Of a stretch of DNA of 43,834 bases, positions 42,081-43,834 are shown one piece after another. The first letter of the stretch is position 1; every line of letters begins with the position of its first letter. The stretch lies in NCBI GenBank assembly GCA_023406715.1, contig JAEXVC010000045.1:1-43834 (forward strand), in the 5' to 3' direction. The notes beneath the pieces are model-generated. The model made no database searches. It was not told the DNA's origin and saw nothing but the letters and a program-made list of their open reading frames with translations. Source of the stretch: Bacteroidota bacterium. Lineage in GTDB: Bacteria > Bacteroidota > Bacteroidia > Bacteroidales > Tenuifilaceae. Both the position numbers and the translations under genes were made by a program.

Positions 42081-42088
42081 CAAATATA
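42081..42088 (-). promoter_or_regulatory. -7 box (TATATTTG on the - strand) for the OmpH-like gene
   Basis: CAAATATA on the + strand reads TATATTTG, an exact match to TAnnTTTG, 85 bp upstream of the OmpH-like start codon and after the stop of the GroES-like gene at 42141. Confidence 0.5.
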
Positions 42089-42140
42089 TATGAAAATACT
42101 ACACCTTAAACTTTTTTAATAATTATTTTGAGTTTGATAC

Positions 42141-42521
42141 CTACTCCAGTAATCCTTTATCCCTAAAAAGTAGCAGTATGGATGAAAATGGCACAATAAC
42201 GTATTTTTCTTTATTGAACTCAACCTCCACAGAGTTCTCGTGGAGATAAACTGCCATATCGCCAATGCTTGCTTGGAGAGGAAAATACCTTGGGTGTTCT
42301 TTTTTCTTCCATGGTTCGTCGGTTTCGGTTACTGTTGGAATTGGATAACCTGGGCCAACCTTTATTACATACCCACAGTGTGCTTTCTGTTTCTCCTGTA
42401 TACCAGGCGGAAGCAGCAATCCAGTTTTGGTTCTTTCATCCGGATTTTTGGGTTTAATTAAAACCCTATCGCCAACAACAATTAGACTATCAAAATCTTT
42501 AGGGTCAAAAGAAAGTGACAT
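42141..42521 (-). CDS. Stand-alone GroES-like (Cpn10) protein
   Basis: The 126-aa protein starts MSLSFDPKDFDSLIVVGDRVLIKP. It has the GroES strand VGDRVLIKP, a mobile-loop-like TKTGLLLPPGIQEKQ (family T-x-G-G-I-V-L-P), GYVIKVGPG, GDMAVY and a closing KYVIVPFSSILLL. Compared with the 90-97 residues of normal GroES it has an extra N-terminal piece and an insertion of about 20 residues (PIPTVTETDEPWKKKEHPRY) between the two barrel halves. groEL is not adjacent. It is therefore a paralogue of the main co-chaperonin, and its partner cannot be named. The ATG at 42521 is preferred to an extension to 42563. Confidence 0.82.
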   Translation of the reverse strand: MSLSFDPKDFDSLIVVGDRVLIKPKNPDERTKTGLLLPPGIQEKQKAHCGYVIKVGPGYPIPTVTETDEPWKKKEHPRYFPLQASIGDMAVYLHENSVEVEFNKEKYVIVPFSSILLLFRDKGLLE

Positions 42522-42644
42522 GGTTTTTGTTTTTTGTACACGAAAATAGTTGTTTGTCGTCAATTAGCATCATTCTATCCCAAAATTGTTGACAGTATTG
42601 TGTTTATAGTTTAAATTACATCGATTTTTCTTATTGAGTTTTCC

Positions 42645-43061
42645 ATGAATACCGAAATTTTCTTCGAATCACTATATGCCCAGTGCTCATATATTCCAGA
42701 ATATAAGTCTGTAATGGTTGTTTGGAGCGGAAAACAAACCAATCAGGAGTATAAAAAAGCCATACTGGAGTGCCTTGAGTTCCAGAAAAACGCTAAAACA
42801 CCCATTATTAACTACATTTCCGATATTCGCAAGCAATCAATAGTCGACCCAGAGGCTCGAAAGTGGTTTGAGAATATTGCATTACCAAAGGCTGTTAGCC
42901 ATGGGTTAAAGCGAGCTGCTGTTATTTTGGACTCAAATGCTTTTAAGAAGTACCATTTTGATATGATTTATCAGGTTGTTGGTGTTTACAAATTGCCGTT
43001 GAAGCATTTTGGTAACTTGGAGGATACCCTTCAATGGTTTTCTTCTTTTAATGATATATAA
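42645..43061 (+). CDS. Small protein, possible STAS/SpoIIAA-like fold
   Basis: I do not recognise a named family. The 138-aa protein has alternating strands and helices (SVMVVWSGKQTNQEYKKAIL, TPIINYISDIRKQSIVD, RAAVILDSNAFKKYH, DTLQWF), which resembles the SpoIIAA/STAS-like fold found in many single-domain Bacteroidota proteins, where residues such as D-I-R follow the second strand. There is no signal peptide, so it is cytoplasmic. It stands alone between a divergent GroES-like gene and a convergent cupin gene whose stop codon lies 3 bp away. No function is proposed. Confidence 0.6.
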   Translation: MNTEIFFESLYAQCSYIPEYKSVMVVWSGKQTNQEYKKAILECLEFQKNAKTPIINYISDIRKQSIVDPEARKWFENIALPKAVSHGLKRAAVILDSNAFKKYHFDMIYQVVGVYKLPLKHFGNLEDTLQWFSSFNDI

Positions 43062-43064
43062 TAG

Positions 43065-43427
43065 TTATTCATCCCGTCGCACAGTACTTGGCGAAAATGC
43101 AGGTAAACAAACAGCAATATACTCAGCTCCGCCTTCGTAGGGGGAACTATACTGTACCCATTCATTGGCTGGAGCAAGCATCGCTTGTCCTTCCTTAATG
43201 TCCATCTCCTCGGATTTAGTTTTCACCCGAAGAGTACCTTTTAGTACAACCGTGTACTCGTTAAACTCTGGTGTTTGGCCTGGCTCAACCCATCCTGCAG
43301 GGCTTTTCATCCTGGCTATTGACACTTCCGATGTTTGGCTGTTCACTCTACCAATGAACTCTTCAATTAACTTGGGTTTATTTCCAGCGGCCTCAATTAC
43401 CGTAGGTTTATCAATTTTTATTGCCAT
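43065..43427 (-). CDS. Cupin-domain protein
   Basis: The 120-aa protein has a single cupin barrel. The first motif is degenerate (the EPGQTPEFNEYTVVLKGTLRV part, in place of G-x5-H-x-H-x4-E-x6-G), with Glu and Asn at the usual His positions, and the second motif contains EGQAMLAPANEWVQY. Metal binding is therefore uncertain. Such proteins often bind small ligands or act as isomerases; ethanolamine- and sugar-related cupins are the nearest by impression. It overlaps the CPBP gene by 17 bp on the same strand, so they are probably co-transcribed. Confidence 0.82.
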   Translation of the reverse strand: MAIKIDKPTVIEAAGNKPKLIEEFIGRVNSQTSEVSIARMKSPAGWVEPGQTPEFNEYTVVLKGTLRVKTKSEEMDIKEGQAMLAPANEWVQYSSPYEGGAEYIAVCLPAFSPSTVRRDE

Positions 43428-43834
43428 AATTTAATCTTTTTGTTCTAAGTAAAATTAATAGAATAGTTGCAATAACAATTATTGCTGTAACAACAAGACT
43501 TCCTTCCAGTCCAAAGCCACCACCAGTAATTAGTTTGTTGCCCTCAAAGTTGGTCTGCATAAGGGTTTCGCCAGTTAGTTTGTTGCCGCTAACCTGAACG
43601 CCGTATATACTATTCATGGTAAAGTTCCATGCACTGTGGAATCCGCAAGCACCCCAAAGATTTTCGTCGTAAAGAGCCAATATTGCCAAGAAAATTCCTA
43701 TCAAAAAAAGATTTACAATTGCAACCACGTTCAGATTTGGGTTTGCTGCATGTAACAGAGTAAAAATCAATGTTGATAGTACAATACCCAGCCAGGGCCA
43801 GTGCCTAACGGCAATACTCTGCATAAACCAACCC
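43411..43834 (-). CDS. CPBP intramembrane metalloprotease, C-terminal part
   Basis: The reading frame continues past the window end (G-W-F precedes the Met at 43824), so the N-terminal part with the EExxFR motif is missing. Visible are the second and third motifs of the Abi/CPBP (CAAX protease) family: LLHAANPN and GFHSAWNF. Hydrophobic helices surround them (VLSTLIFTLL, IGIFLAILAL). A final helix (LVVTAIIVIATILLIL) ends in basic residues. Family members cleave membrane-embedded peptides, and many have unknown substrates. It overlaps the cupin gene by 17 bp. Confidence 0.85.
   Translation of the reverse strand, partial: GWFMQSIAVRHWPWLGIVLSTLIFTLLHAANPNLNVVAIVNLFLIGIFLAILALYDENLWGACGFHSAWNFTMNSIYGVQVSGNKLTGETLMQTNFEGNKLITGGGFGLEGSLVVTAIIVIATILLILLRTKRLNYGNKN

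Noticed and set aside
1..43834. tRNA, rRNA, IS elements, integrases or phage genes
   Set aside because: None of the expected sequences or protein families was found in any frame.

Overview
The window looks like chromosome of a member of the Bacteroidota. The signs are a T9SS type A C-terminal sorting domain (gene at 16982), a DUF4834 protein, TPR-membrane-PP2C signalling, the gene order ileS / DksA-like / lspA, AT-rich DNA, almost no Shine-Dalgarno sequences, and several TAnnTTTG (-7) promoter boxes typical of this phylum. No rRNA, tRNA, IS element or CRISPR array was found. A genus cannot be assigned from the sequence alone.

Layout. (1) 1-8287 is the end of a pseudaminic acid locus: a cytidylyltransferase cut by the window edge, PseG, a GNAT acetyltransferase in the PseH position, PseI, an SGNH hydrolase, a flippase, a GT52/polysialyltransferase-like enzyme and an O-antigen polymerase/ligase. 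Together they would make CMP-pseudaminic acid, add it to a glycan, flip the glycan and polymerise it. (2) 8721-16798 is a second co-directional surface-glycan block: an asparagine-synthase-like protein without a glutaminase cysteine, two different ATP-grasp ligases, a GT4 glycosyltransferase, an alpha/alpha-toroid protein, a phosphatidylserine-decarboxylase-like enzyme and a DUF354 protein, closed by a strong terminator. Arrays of a palindromic repeat (core CGTCATTGCGAG) sit at 646-925, inside the pse block, and at 8301-8668, between the two blocks. (3) 16982-23477 holds a T9SS-secreted protein, two paralogous UDP-GlcNAc 2-epimerases, a NodB-like deacetylase-fold protein and a Wzi-like outer-membrane barrel, again surface-glycan functions.

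(4) 23584-31374 is mostly housekeeping on the + strand: riboflavin synthase, an orphan histidine kinase, a WbpG/PseA-type N-acetyl sugar amidotransferase, isoleucyl-tRNA synthetase, a DksA-like protein without zinc ligands, and LspA. (5) 31377-43834 is mixed-strand core genome: RlmD, a membrane metal-dependent hydrolase, dihydrolipoamide dehydrogenase, a small barrel protein, a ROK kinase, DUF4834, a TPR-PP2C phosphatase, a GT2 glycosyltransferase, an OmpH/Skp-like chaperone, a stand-alone GroES-like protein, a small unrecognised protein, a cupin and a CPBP protease cut by the window end.

The best candidate for something not already described is the block at 8721-16798. It joins an amide-forming AsnB-like enzyme and two ATP-grasp ligases to glycosyltransferases, next to a pseudaminic acid pathway and upstream of a lone sugar amidotransferase. 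This suggests a surface glycan carrying amide or amino-acid modifications. That is inference from gene families and neighbourhood.
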